Of a stretch of DNA of 64,000 nucleotides, positions 16,894 to 25,938 are shown in pieces. Source of the stretch: an uncultured Paracoccaceae bacterium (GTDB taxonomy: Bacteria > Pseudomonadota > Alphaproteobacteria > Rhodobacterales > Rhodobacteraceae); the NCBI GenBank assembly GCA_947498985.1, contig CANMMF010000010.1, positions 62,001-126,000 on the forward strand. Reading direction: 5' to 3'. Made by a program: the position numbers and the translations under genes. The stretch's first letter is position 1. Each line of letters starts with the position of its first letter. The notes beneath the pieces were generated by a model. It saw nothing but the letters and a program-made list of their open reading frames with translations, had not been told where the DNA came from and made no database searches.

Positions 16894-17795
16894 TGTCAGA
16901 CGCCACCCGGACCGAGATCGCCACCGATACGCAACAGGGCTGGAGCACCCGCGCGCGCAACCGCTTCATCGGTGTCTTCCGGCTCAGCCCGACCGCCGCC
17001 ATCGGCCTGCTGATCATCCTCTTCTTTGCGGTGCTGGCGCTCTTTTCGTCCTGGATCATGCCACATGACCCGGTGGCGGCCTATACCGACCGCGTCTTGC
17101 AGCCGCCTTCGGCGGAACACTGGTTCGGCACCGACGGCAACGGCATGGACGTCTTCAGCCGGGTGATCTACGGCGCCAAGTTCGGCTTTGGCATCGCCAT
17201 CCCGGCGGTGCTGCTGTCGCTGGTGATCGGCGTGCCGGTGGGCCTGATCGCGGGCTATCGCGGCGGGTTGCTCGACGAGGTGCTGATGCGCTTTTTCGAC
17301 GGGTTGCGGGTCTTTCCGTCGATCATCCTGGCGCTGGCGGTTGTGGCCGCAACCGGGCAATCGCTGCTCAACGTGATCCTGGTTCTGGGCTTTCTCGACA
17401 GCCCGGTCTTCGCCCGCGTGGTGCGCGCCGAGGTGCTGGCGCTGCGCTCGTCGAACTTCGTCGAAAGCGCGGTGGCCGCGGGCAATCCGACCTGGCGCAT
17501 CCTCTTTGTGCATCTGCTGCCCAACGCCATTCAGGGGGCGATGGCGCAGACCGCCGTGCGCGCGGCCTGGGCGGTGCGGATCTCGGCCACGCTGGCGTTT
17601 CTCGGCGTCGGCATCCAGGCGCCGACGCCGGAATGGGGCGCGATGATCCGGCAGGGGGCGGAGTTCATGATCTCGGGCCAGTGGTGGGTCGCGCTCTACC
17701 CCGGACTGGCGCTGATCTTTCTGGTCTTCGGGCTGAACCTTCTGGGCGACGGCTTTCGCGACCTGATGGACCCGCGCCACAGGAGCGGCTCATGA
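16893..17795 (+). CDS. Peptide-type ABC transporter permease (DppC type)
   Basis: A 300-residue second permease with about six helices. It shows the family's N-terminal extension, 'GTDGNGMDVFSRVIYG' (near residues 75-90) and the EAA segment 'ESAVAAGNPTWRI' (near 190-202). The ATG at 16893 overlaps the previous stop, which fixes the start; a longer in-frame extension upstream would lie entirely within the other permease gene. Its own stop overlaps the first ATPase gene (ATGA). Confidence 0.9.
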   Translation: MSDATRTEIATDTQQGWSTRARNRFIGVFRLSPTAAIGLLIILFFAVLALFSSWIMPHDPVAAYTDRVLQPPSAEHWFGTDGNGMDVFSRVIYGAKFGFGIAIPAVLLSLVIGVPVGLIAGYRGGLLDEVLMRFFDGLRVFPSIILALAVVAATGQSLLNVILVLGFLDSPVFARVVRAEVLALRSSNFVESAVAAGNPTWRILFVHLLPNAIQGAMAQTAVRAAWAVRISATLAFLGVGIQAPTPEWGAMIRQGAEFMISGQWWVALYPGLALIFLVFGLNLLGDGFRDLMDPRHRSGS

Positions 17796-18796
17796 CGCTG
17801 CTCGAAGTGGACGACCTGCACACGCATTTCATTTCGCGCGATATCGACAACCGCGTACGCGTCGCCAAGGCGCTCAACGGCGTCAGCTTCTCGCTTGAGG
17901 CCGGGCGCATTCTGGGCATCGTCGGCGAGACCGGCGCGGGCAAATCGCTTACCGCGCAATCGGTGGTGGGGCTCCTGCGCCCTCCGGCAAAGATCGTCGG
18001 CGGGTCGGTGCGCTTTGAAGGGCGCGAGCTGACCACCATGGCTCCCGACGCGCTCAACCGGCTGCGCGGGCACGAGATCGCCATGGTGGTGCAGAACCCG
18101 CGCACCTCGCTCGATCCCCTGACCCGGGTGGGCGACCAGCTGGTGCGGCTGCACCAGGTCCACAGCGACGCCGCCCCCGCCGCCTCGCGCCAGCGCGCGC
18201 TGGAGATGATGCAGGCGGTCGGCATCCCCGATCCGCAAAGCCGCGCGCGCGCCTGGCCCCATGAGCTGTCGGGCGGCATGGCGCAGCGGGTGCTGCTGGC
18301 GATGGCGCTGATGAACGCCCCCAAGCTGCTGATTGCCGACGAGCCGACCACCGGGCTCGATGTGACGGTGCAGGCGCAGATCCTCGATCTGCTGCGCGAT
18401 CTGGTGGCGCGGTTTGACATGGCGACGACGATCATCACCCATGACCTCGGCGTGGTGGCGCATTTCTGCGACGACATCGCGGTGATGTTCGCCGGCAGCA
18501 TTGTCGAGAGCGGCCCCGTGCGCGACGTCTTTGCCCATCCCGCGCATCCCTATACGCGCAACCTCATCGGTGCGACGCCGGAGCGGTTCAGGGTCGGCGG
18601 CGCGCGCCTGCTGGGCGGCCAGCCGCCCGATCTCTACAACCTGCCCGATGGCTGCGCCTTCCGCGCGCGCTGCGGTTTTGCCACCGATCTCTGCCGCACG
18701 CCCGTGCCCCGGACCCATGTCAGCGCCGACCATGTCGCCTTGTGCCATTTTGCAGGCCAGCTTGACGCCGCCCCGGATGCGGAGGCGCAGGCATGA
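17792..18796 (+). CDS. Peptide-type ABC transporter ATP-binding protein (DppD type)
   Basis: A 334-residue ATPase with Walker A GETGAGKS, signature LSGGMAQRV and Walker B LLIADEPTTGLD, followed by the C-terminal oligopeptide/dipeptide transporter extension with cysteines ('GCAFRARC'). The ATG at 17792 overlaps the permease stop by 4 bp. It powers import together with the DppF-type partner; both genes overlap (ATGA). Confidence 0.9.
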   Translation: MTLLEVDDLHTHFISRDIDNRVRVAKALNGVSFSLEAGRILGIVGETGAGKSLTAQSVVGLLRPPAKIVGGSVRFEGRELTTMAPDALNRLRGHEIAMVVQNPRTSLDPLTRVGDQLVRLHQVHSDAAPAASRQRALEMMQAVGIPDPQSRARAWPHELSGGMAQRVLLAMALMNAPKLLIADEPTTGLDVTVQAQILDLLRDLVARFDMATTIITHDLGVVAHFCDDIAVMFAGSIVESGPVRDVFAHPAHPYTRNLIGATPERFRVGGARLLGGQPPDLYNLPDGCAFRARCGFATDLCRTPVPRTHVSADHVALCHFAGQLDAAPDAEAQA

Positions 18797-19779
18797 ACGA
18801 TCCGGTCCTGACCGTGACGGGCCTCTGCAAGCGCTTTCCGCTGGGCCGCAAGCGCTTTGTCAACGCGGTGAACCATGTCGATCTGGCCATCGCGCCGGGG
18901 GAGACGCTGGGCATGGTGGGCGAATCCGGCTCCGGAAAATCGACGCTGGGCCGGGTGATCCTGCGCCTGCTGGAGCCTACCGAAGGCCGCATCCTCTTTG
19001 ACGGGCAGGACATCACGCATCTGCCGAAAGGCCGCGTGCGCCCGCTGCGACGGAACATGCAGATGGTGTTCCAGGATCCCTGGAGCGCGCTCAACCCGCG
19101 CATGCGCATCCGCGATCTGATCGGCGAGCCGGTCAGGTTGCATATGGACATGGCCCGCTCTGAACGCGACGACCGCACGGAACTGCTGGCCCGCCGGGTG
19201 AACCTGAGCACGGAATTTCTCAACCGCACGCCGTCCAACCTGTCGGGCGGGCAGTTGCAACGCGTCTGCATTGCCCGAGCCATCGCCACCGATCCCAAGC
19301 TCATCGTGCTGGACGAGCCCACCAGCTCGCTCGATCTGTCGGTGCGCGCGGGCATTCTGGAACTTCTGGCCGAGATCCGCGAAGAGACCAAGGCCGCGAT
19401 GCTCTTCATCAGCCACGATCTGGGCACGGTGCGGATGATCTCTGACCGCATCGCGGTGCTCTACCTGGGTGAAATCGTCGAGCAGGGCCGCGCGGAGGCG
19501 CTCTTCGAAACCCCCGCCCATCCCTATACGCAGGCACTGCTCTCGGCGCATCTGCCATCCGATCCCGCCATTCCGGTGGCGCGCCACGTGCTCGAAGGCG
19601 AGGTGCCCTCGCCGATCGCACTGCCCGCGGGCTGCAAGTTTCACACCCGCTGCCCGGTGGCCATCGAACGCTGCCGCCGCGATGTGCCGGCCGCGCTGAC
19701 AGTGCCTTCGGGGCAGCAGGCGCGCTGCCTGCGCATCCCCGAAGGCGGCAACATCCTTGAACGGAAAGAACCCGCATGA
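18793..19779 (+). CDS. Peptide-type ABC transporter ATP-binding protein (DppF type)
   Basis: A 328-residue ATPase with Walker A GESGSGKS, signature LSGGQLQRV and Walker B LIVLDEPTSSLD, plus the C-terminal extension with a Cys motif ('GCKFHTRCPVAIERC'). It completes the five-gene importer. The gene overlaps both neighbours by 4 bp. The end of a very similar protein is encoded at the right edge of the window (63809-64000), so the island carries two transporters of this type. Confidence 0.9.
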   Translation: MNDPVLTVTGLCKRFPLGRKRFVNAVNHVDLAIAPGETLGMVGESGSGKSTLGRVILRLLEPTEGRILFDGQDITHLPKGRVRPLRRNMQMVFQDPWSALNPRMRIRDLIGEPVRLHMDMARSERDDRTELLARRVNLSTEFLNRTPSNLSGGQLQRVCIARAIATDPKLIVLDEPTSSLDLSVRAGILELLAEIREETKAAMLFISHDLGTVRMISDRIAVLYLGEIVEQGRAEALFETPAHPYTQALLSAHLPSDPAIPVARHVLEGEVPSPIALPAGCKFHTRCPVAIERCRRDVPAALTVPSGQQARCLRIPEGGNILERKEPA

Positions 19780-21758
19780 CCGCCTATCCGCTCCTCGGCA
19801 GCCCGCTGAAGCTGGGCCCCAAGACTGCGCGCAACCGAATCTGGATGACAGCGCATGCCACGCTGCTGGTCAAGGACCACCTCTTTACCAAGGAGCATAT
19901 CGCCTATTACGTCGCCCGCGCCCGCGGGGGTGCGGCGGTGATCACCATGGAGGCGATGGCCAGCCACCCCACCACGCAGCCCTATAAAGGCAAGGCCTTT
20001 GCCTTCGATCCGCGCATGGTGCCAGAATACGCCAAGCTCGCCGACGCGGTGCATGAACACGGCACGCTGCTCTTGTCGCAGCCCTGGCATCGCGGGCGGC
20101 AGACCAATTCGGTGACCAACGGGCTGCCGGTCTGGGCGCCCTCGGCCATTCCCTGCGGCGTTTACCGCGAAATGCCGCATGTGATGACGGGCAAGGACAT
20201 CGGCGAGATCATCGAAGGCTACCGCCTCTCGGCCCGCCATTCCCGCGAGGGCGGGCTCGACGGGGTCGAGGTGCATGGCATGTCGCATGGCTACCTGCTG
20301 AACCAGTTTCTGTCGCCTGCCACCAACGCCCGCACCGACGCCTATGGCGGCTCTCTGGAAGACCGAATGCGGATCGTGATGGAGATCCTGCAGGCCTGCC
20401 GCGAAGAGCTTGGCCCCGACATGATCATGGGCATGCGGCTTAATTCCGACGATGGCTACGAAGGCGGCCTGCGCGCGGAGGACTGGGCGGATCTCGCTGC
20501 CGAGTTCGAGGCGACAGGGCTCATCGACTACATCTCGCTCTCGCACGGCACCTATATTAACCGGATGCTGATCTACCCAACCTCCCCGGAACAGCATGGC
20601 TACCAGCTCGATGCGACGGCCACGGTCAAGGCACGGCTCGGGATTCCGGTGGTCGGCGTCGGGCGGATTGTCGAGCCGGGTGAGGCCGAAGGCTATCTCG
20701 CGGACGGCAAATGCGATTTCATCGGCATGGCGCGCGCGCTGGTCTCGGACGCGCGCTGGGGCGCAAAGGCGCTGGGAGGAGAGGCGCGAAAGATCCGGCC
20801 CTGTGTCGGCGCCAACTGGTGCATGTCCACGATCTTCGCGCAATCGGCCATCGGCTGCATCCACAACCCCTCCGCCGGGCGCGAGCTGGAACTGGACGAG
20901 GACGCTCTGATCCCCGCCGCAACACCCCGCAGGGTTGCCGTGGTTGGTGGCGGCCCGGGCGGTCTGCGCGCCGCCTGGACGCTGGCGCGGCGTGGCCACG
21001 CGGTGACGCTTTTTGAGGCGCGCAACCGTCTGGGCGGGCAGGTGCGCTGGTGGGCCAAGGCCGAGAGCCGCACCGAGCTTGTGGGCATCGTCGACTGGCT
21101 GGAGGCGCGACTGGCCGAAGAGAATGTGGAGATCCGGCTCAACACCGAAGCCTCCGAGGGTGATCTTGCCGATTTCGACGCCGTTGTGGTGGCCACAGGC
21201 TCCACCGGGCTGCGGCACGGCTGGACGATGCTGCGCCCCGAGAAATGGTGCGGGCCACCCCTGCCCGGCGCAGATCTGGGCCATGTGATGGCCTATACGG
21301 AGCTTTTGGAAACCGACCCCGAGATCGGCAAGCGCGCGGTGCTTTTCGACACGATGGGCGGGCGGCAGGGGGCGGTCACCGCCGAGTATCTCGCGCAACG
21401 CGGCGCCGAGGTGCTCTTTGTCACGCAGCTGGGCCAGCCCTCGCCCGATCTGGGCGCGTCGCGCGACTGGGGCAAGGTGCATGGCGCGCTGCGCCGCGCG
21501 GGTGTCACGTTCCATGTGGATCGCGAGCTGACGGAAATCACTCAAACCAGCGTCACGATGCGCGATCTTTATACCGGCGAGACCGAAACGCTCACGGATA
21601 TCGATCAGGTTGTGATGGTGCAGGGCAGTTCGGCCAATGACGCCCTCTTTCACGCGCTTGGCGACCGGATCGAAACCCATCTCATTGGCGACGCCATGTC
21701 CGCCCGCCGGGTCAACGACGCCATCAAGGAAGGCGAGCTGGCCGCCCGCGCCATCTGA
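19776..21758 (+). CDS. FMN/FAD oxidoreductase, demethylase/TMADH-like, with altered Fe-S motif
   Basis: A 660-residue relative of trimethylamine dehydrogenase and N-methyl amino-acid demethylases. The FMN barrel covers about 1-340 (active-site segment 'GMSHGYLLNQFLSP', His171), and the FAD-binding GGGPGG is at 391-396. The cluster motif reads C343-V-G-A346-N-W-C349 with C361. Compared with CX2CX2CX11-12C of TMADH, the second cysteine is Ala. From memory some dimethylglycine demethylase relatives also vary here, so this may be a subfamily trait. Nearest-looking family functions are N-demethylation or enoate reduction. It overlaps the ATPase gene by 4 bp; an AhpD-like gene follows. Confidence 0.8.
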   Translation: MTAYPLLGSPLKLGPKTARNRIWMTAHATLLVKDHLFTKEHIAYYVARARGGAAVITMEAMASHPTTQPYKGKAFAFDPRMVPEYAKLADAVHEHGTLLLSQPWHRGRQTNSVTNGLPVWAPSAIPCGVYREMPHVMTGKDIGEIIEGYRLSARHSREGGLDGVEVHGMSHGYLLNQFLSPATNARTDAYGGSLEDRMRIVMEILQACREELGPDMIMGMRLNSDDGYEGGLRAEDWADLAAEFEATGLIDYISLSHGTYINRMLIYPTSPEQHGYQLDATATVKARLGIPVVGVGRIVEPGEAEGYLADGKCDFIGMARALVSDARWGAKALGGEARKIRPCVGANWCMSTIFAQSAIGCIHNPSAGRELELDEDALIPAATPRRVAVVGGGPGGLRAAWTLARRGHAVTLFEARNRLGGQVRWWAKAESRTELVGIVDWLEARLAEENVEIRLNTEASEGDLADFDAVVVATGSTGLRHGWTMLRPEKWCGPPLPGADLGHVMAYTELLETDPEIGKRAVLFDTMGGRQGAVTAEYLAQRGAEVLFVTQLGQPSPDLGASRDWGKVHGALRRAGVTFHVDRELTEITQTSVTMRDLYTGETETLTDIDQVVMVQGSSANDALFHALGDRIETHLIGDAMSARRVNDAIKEGELAARAI

Positions 21759-21782
21759 TACATCCCCCCATCCGAGGACATA

Positions 21783-22202
21783 ATGATGACACCCGAAGGA
21801 AAAGCCGAACTCGACAAGATCCGCGCCGTGCGCGGCTACACGCTGCCGGTGCATGACTACCTGGCCGAGCTCGATCCGGAAATGCTGCGCCGCTACGGCG
21901 ATCTGGCCTCCTACACGCTCTTTGGCGAGGAAGACGGCCGGCCGATGGATCTCAAGACGCGCTTTCTGGTGCTGGTGGGCGTGACCACTGCCGTGAAAGG
22001 CGACAATGAAGGGGTGCAATGGGCCGCGATCCGCGCCATCCAGAACGGCGCCACCTGGAAAGAGGTCTACGAGGCGGCCTTCATGGCGGCCCTGCCCGCG
22101 GGCATCCCCGCCTTCGAGGCCGCGTGCCACATCTTCAACCGGATGAAGGATGGCGACAAGACCGTCGATCTCGACGTGCCGGACGAGACCGCCAACACAT
22201 GA
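21783..22202 (+). CDS. Carboxymuconolactone decarboxylase/AhpD-like protein
   Basis: A 139-residue helical protein of the CMD family. The typical 'VGVTTAVKGDNEGVQWAAIRAIQNGAT..E' core (about residues 60-92) is present. The redox CXXC of AhpD is absent, so a peroxidase function is unlikely; a decarboxylase or isomerase role, or an accessory role, is possible. An ATG pair at 21783/21786 follows gaggac. The stop overlaps the GMC dehydrogenase start (ATGA), which ties the two together. Confidence 0.75.
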   Translation: MMTPEGKAELDKIRAVRGYTLPVHDYLAELDPEMLRRYGDLASYTLFGEEDGRPMDLKTRFLVLVGVTTAVKGDNEGVQWAAIRAIQNGATWKEVYEAAFMAALPAGIPAFEAACHIFNRMKDGDKTVDLDVPDETANT

Positions 22203-23776
22203 CCGAAACCGCCGACATCGCGATTGTCGGCGCAGGTGCCGCGGGGCTGGCCTTTGCCTTTGCGGTGGCCGAACCCGGCCTAAAGGTTGTGGTGCTGGAA
22301 GCGGGCGGGTTTGTCGACCAGCGGCAGGCACCGTCGCTTTCGGCTGATTGGGAACTGGCGCTGCAGGGCGCCTTCAACGCCAACCCCAACATCCGCAAGG
22401 CGCCCGCGGACTACCCGGTCGATGACAGCCAAAGCGCGATCCGGCCCGCGATCTTCAGCGCGGTGGGTGGCAGCACGATCCGCTGGGGCGCGCATTTCCC
22501 GCGCATGCGCCCGTCGGACTTCCGGCGCCGCAGCCTCGACAATGTCGCCGCGGACTGGCCGCTGAGCTACGGCGATCTGGAACCGTGGTACGATCTCAAC
22601 GACCGGATGATGGGGGTCTCGGGCCTTGCGGGCGATCCGGCCAACCCGCCGCGGACCGAACGGCCCTGCCCGCCCTTGCCGATGTGCCCCGCGACCGAAC
22701 GGCTGGCGGCGGGGTTCGACCGGCTGGGCTGGCATTGGTGGCCCTCCGATGCCGCCATCCTGAGCCGCGCCCGCGACGACCGCGCGGGCTGCAACAATTG
22801 CGGACCCTGCGGCGTGGGCTGCCCACGCCACGCCCGCGCCAGCGCCGACATCGCCTATCTGGACGCCGCCCGGGCAAAAGGCGTGCAGCTGCGCGCCAAT
22901 GCGGTGGTGACCGGGCTCTCGTTCTCGTCCGGCGGGCACGCGGTGACGGGGCTGCGCTACGTGGACAGGCACGGGTCGCAGCAGCTCTCATGCGGGGCGG
23001 TTGTGCTGGCGGGCAACGCGCTGGGCAATGCGCGGCTGCTTGGCGGCGCGCTCGATCACCCGCGCTTTGGACGCGGCTTGATGCTGCACCCCACCGCCAT
23101 CGTGACCGGCATCTTCGACGACGCCCTGCAAAGCTGGCGCGGCCCCTTCGCCGCCTCGATCGTCAGCCAGGAGTTCTGCGAAACCGACCCGGCGCGCGGC
23201 TTTACCGGAGGTTTTCAGCTGCAGGCGCTGCGCGGCCAGGGGCCGCTGACCACCGCACTCGGGGGCTACGGGCTGCGTTTGCCCTGGGGAGAGGCGCACG
23301 CAGCCGCCTTCGAGGACCGCTTTGGCCGCACGCTGTCACTGACCGTGACCTGCGACGACCTGCCGGAAGAGGCCAACCGCATCGCGCTGCACGACACCGA
23401 CCGCGACCGGCACGGTCTGCATGTGCCGCGGATGATCTACCGCACAGGCGAGAACAGCCAGCGCATGCTGGATTTCGGCATTGACCGCGCGCGCGAGGCG
23501 TTGCACGCGGCAGGCGCCCGGCGCATCGACGTCAATCCGCTGACGCGCAACGCGGGCTTTCACCTGATGGGCACGGCCCGCATGAGCGCCGATGCCACGC
23601 AGGGGGTGACCGATCCTTACGGCCGCGTTTACGGCATCGATTGTCTCTCGATCGTCGATGCGTCGGTCTTCGTGACCGCCGCGGCGGTGAACCCGACACC
23701 GACCCTGCAGGCAATTGCCTTGCGCGCGGGCGACGCGATGCGCAAGGGGCGCGCGCAGGACAAGATCCCCGCATGA
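22199..23776 (+). CDS. GMC-family FAD dehydrogenase, large subunit
   Basis: A 525-residue flavoprotein. The FAD motif is GAGAAG near residues 11-16 with 'VVLEAGG' after it, and the catalytic pair is His in 'FHLMGTARM' and Asn in 'AVNPTPT'. A cysteine-rich segment CX2CX2CX3C (CNNCGPCGVGC) lies near residues 198-208, as in several periplasmic or membrane-associated alcohol and aldose dehydrogenases. No signal peptide is visible. It overlaps the next small gene by 4 bp; that gene looks like the matching small subunit. It should oxidise an alcohol group of the substrate. Confidence 0.8.
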   Translation: MTETADIAIVGAGAAGLAFAFAVAEPGLKVVVLEAGGFVDQRQAPSLSADWELALQGAFNANPNIRKAPADYPVDDSQSAIRPAIFSAVGGSTIRWGAHFPRMRPSDFRRRSLDNVAADWPLSYGDLEPWYDLNDRMMGVSGLAGDPANPPRTERPCPPLPMCPATERLAAGFDRLGWHWWPSDAAILSRARDDRAGCNNCGPCGVGCPRHARASADIAYLDAARAKGVQLRANAVVTGLSFSSGGHAVTGLRYVDRHGSQQLSCGAVVLAGNALGNARLLGGALDHPRFGRGLMLHPTAIVTGIFDDALQSWRGPFAASIVSQEFCETDPARGFTGGFQLQALRGQGPLTTALGGYGLRLPWGEAHAAAFEDRFGRTLSLTVTCDDLPEEANRIALHDTDRDRHGLHVPRMIYRTGENSQRMLDFGIDRAREALHAAGARRIDVNPLTRNAGFHLMGTARMSADATQGVTDPYGRVYGIDCLSIVDASVFVTAAAVNPTPTLQAIALRAGDAMRKGRAQDKIPA

Positions 23777-24198
23777 GCAATCCGCTGACCCTCCTGCTCG
23801 ACACGCTGCTGCCCGGCGATGCAGCGCGCTGGCCTGCCGCGGGCGCGCAAGGGCTTGCCCCGCGCATGCAGGATCAAGCGCGCGATCTGCCGGGCGGAAA
23901 CGCCGCCCTGCGCGCCGTTCTGGACCATCTGCCCGACGATTTCGCCGCGCGCGACCAGATGGCGCGCGAAGCCGTTCTGCGCGGGATCGAGACCGCGCTG
24001 CCGCATGCTTTCGACACCGTCGTCACGGCGGCCTACAACGCCTATTACACCGATCCCGCGATCCGCGACGTGGTCGCGGCGCGCACCGGTTTCGCGAACC
24101 ATCCGCCGCAGCCGCAAGGCTTCGAGCTGCCGCCCTTCGATGCGGCGCGGCTGGCGCAAGTCAGGGCCCGCCCGCCGCTCTGGAGGCCGGAGCGGTGA
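23773..24198 (+). CDS. Small subunit-like protein of GMC dehydrogenase
   Basis: A 141-residue protein resembling the small subunit (subunit 3) of gluconate dehydrogenase-type GMC complexes: an N-terminal 'LLDTLLPGD' and a C-terminal 'GFANHPPQPQGFELPPFD' followed by a basic tail. It has no Tat signal, unlike many family members. It is translationally coupled on both sides (ATGA overlap with the large subunit, GTGA overlap with the exporter). The assignment rests on pattern and context rather than a clear motif. Confidence 0.55.
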   Translation: MSNPLTLLLDTLLPGDAARWPAAGAQGLAPRMQDQARDLPGGNAALRAVLDHLPDDFAARDQMAREAVLRGIETALPHAFDTVVTAAYNAYYTDPAIRDVVAARTGFANHPPQPQGFELPPFDAARLAQVRARPPLWRPER

Positions 24199-25103
24199 GC
24201 GTCACCGGGACGTCGGGAGTGCTGGCGGCGCGGCCGATGCTCGGGGCCGCGGCCATGCTGCTCAACACGCTGCTCATTCCGTTCATGGGCGTGATCATCA
24301 AGCGGCTTGCCGAGGCGGATGTCGGCACGCTCGAGATGCTGGCGATCCGGTCGGTGATCACCCTGGGCCTGTTGCTGCCGCTGCTCTTTTTCCACGACAA
24401 CCTGCGCGCGGTCAAAGCCGCCGATATCCGGGCCCACGCGGTGCATGCGGGTTTTGCCATTGTCACCATGGCCTGCTTTTACTACGCGCTGCGCAGCCTG
24501 CCGCTGGTGACCGTCACCGCAATCAACTTCACCACGCCGATCTTCGCGCTGGTCTTTGCGCGGCTGCTTTTTGCGGAGCGTGTGGCGCCGCTTGGCTGGC
24601 TGGCTCTCTTTGTCGGCTTTGCGGGTGCGGTGATCGTCTTGCGACCCGATGCCGGCGGCATCGGTCTGGACGCGCTGGTGGTGTTGCTGGGCTCGGCCAC
24701 CGGGGCGGGCATGAACCTTGCGGTGCGCCGCATGCCCGCGCGCTCGACCCATTACGCGGTGCTGTTTTACTTCAGCGTCGGCGGGGCGCTGGTCTATGGC
24801 ATCGCGGCAGCGCCGGTGATCACCGTGCCCGCGGGCGACACATGGCTCTGGTTCGTCGCGCTCGCCGCGATCGCGCTGGCCGTTCACACCTGCACCACCG
24901 TGGCCTTTCGCGTCGCCTCCTCGATGCTGATCGGGGCGCTCGATTACACGCGGATCATCTGGGCAATGCTCATTGGCATCGTCTTTCTGGCCGAGATGCC
25001 GGATCTGCTCGATGGCATGGGCTGCGCGCTGATCGTGCTGAGCGGCGTGATCGTGTTGCGGCTTGGCGCATCACCGCGCGACACGGGACCGGCGACACCA
25101 TGA
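24195..25103 (+). CDS. EamA/DMT-family transporter
   Basis: A 302-residue membrane protein with about ten helices in two EamA repeats, each ending in a 'GA..V..RP'-like or 'V..SGVIVLRLG' segment. It starts with GTG overlapping the preceding stop. It is the last gene of the 12-gene operon and ends 29 bp from a convergent SDR gene. Family members export amino acids, metabolites or drugs; here it may remove a toxic intermediate or import a related compound. The direction of transport cannot be told from the sequence. Confidence 0.85.
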   Translation: MSVTGTSGVLAARPMLGAAAMLLNTLLIPFMGVIIKRLAEADVGTLEMLAIRSVITLGLLLPLLFFHDNLRAVKAADIRAHAVHAGFAIVTMACFYYALRSLPLVTVTAINFTTPIFALVFARLLFAERVAPLGWLALFVGFAGAVIVLRPDAGGIGLDALVVLLGSATGAGMNLAVRRMPARSTHYAVLFYFSVGGALVYGIAAAPVITVPAGDTWLWFVALAAIALAVHTCTTVAFRVASSMLIGALDYTRIIWAMLIGIVFLAEMPDLLDGMGCALIVLSGVIVLRLGASPRDTGPATP

Positions 25104-25132
25104 ACCACGCTCGAACCGCCCGAAGACCCGCG

Positions 25133-25861
25133 TTATTGCGCGAGATAGCCGCCATCGACCACCAGATCGGAGCCGGTCATGAACCCCGCCTCGTCGGAGG
25201 CGAGAAACACCGCCGCGCCCGCGACATCGGTCGGCACGCCGATGCGCCCGATCGGGTGACGCGGCGCAAGCGCTTCGGTCGCCGCGGCCTCGCTGCCGTA
25301 AAGCGTGGTCAGCCGGTCGGTCATGACCGCACCCGGCGACAGCGCGTTGACGCGGATGCCGTCCCCGGCATGGTCCAGCGCCATGGCGCGGGTCAGCTGC
25401 AACAGCCCGCCTTTGGAGGCGCAATAGGCCGCCCGCCCGCGCACCGCGACGCTGCCAAGCTGCGAGGCAATGTTGATGATGGCGCCGCCACCGGTCTGGC
25501 GCATGAGCCCGATCACGGCGCGGCTGAGAACGAAGGCGCCGGTCAGATTGACATCGATGGTGCGCCGCCATTCGGCCAGCGACAGATCGCCCGCCAGCGC
25601 TTGCGTGTTGCCGGCGGCCGCGTTGTTCACAAGCACGTCGATGCGCCCGAAGGCCGCCTGCGCCTCGGCCACCGCCCGCGCGACGGAGGCCTCGTCGCTC
25701 ACATCCGCCTTAAGCATCAGATCGCCGCTCGCCGCGGCATCTGCGGTCAGGTCGAGCCGCGCCACCCGCGCGCCTTCGGCTGCAAACCGCTCGGCAATGG
25801 CCGCGCCGATGCCGCGATTGGCACCGGAGACAAGCGCCGTCTTTCCCGCCAATCTGCCCAT
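25133..25861 (-). CDS. SDR-family oxidoreductase
   Basis: A 242-residue short-chain dehydrogenase with GANRGIG (residues 14-20), NNAA near 85, 'YCASK' (active-site Tyr and Lys) and a C-terminal 'MTGSDLVVDGGY'. The ATG at 25861 has aaggagc. It is convergent with the large operon and divergent from an amidase gene 77 bp away. No operator of the island type is present in that gap, so it may be under different control. It is probably a 3-oxoacyl or hydroxyacid dehydrogenase. Confidence 0.85.
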   Translation of the reverse strand: MGRLAGKTALVSGANRGIGAAIAERFAAEGARVARLDLTADAAASGDLMLKADVSDEASVARAVAEAQAAFGRIDVLVNNAAAGNTQALAGDLSLAEWRRTIDVNLTGAFVLSRAVIGLMRQTGGGAIINIASQLGSVAVRGRAAYCASKGGLLQLTRAMALDHAGDGIRVNALSPGAVMTDRLTTLYGSEAAATEALAPRHPIGRIGVPTDVAGAAVFLASDEAGFMTGSDLVVDGGYLAQ

Positions 25862-25938
25862 GTGCCGCTCCTTCCATCTGACGCCAGAAGCGTAGGGAGC
25901 GCCGCGGCGTTTGGCAATCTGGCGGAGGCACGCAGCCG

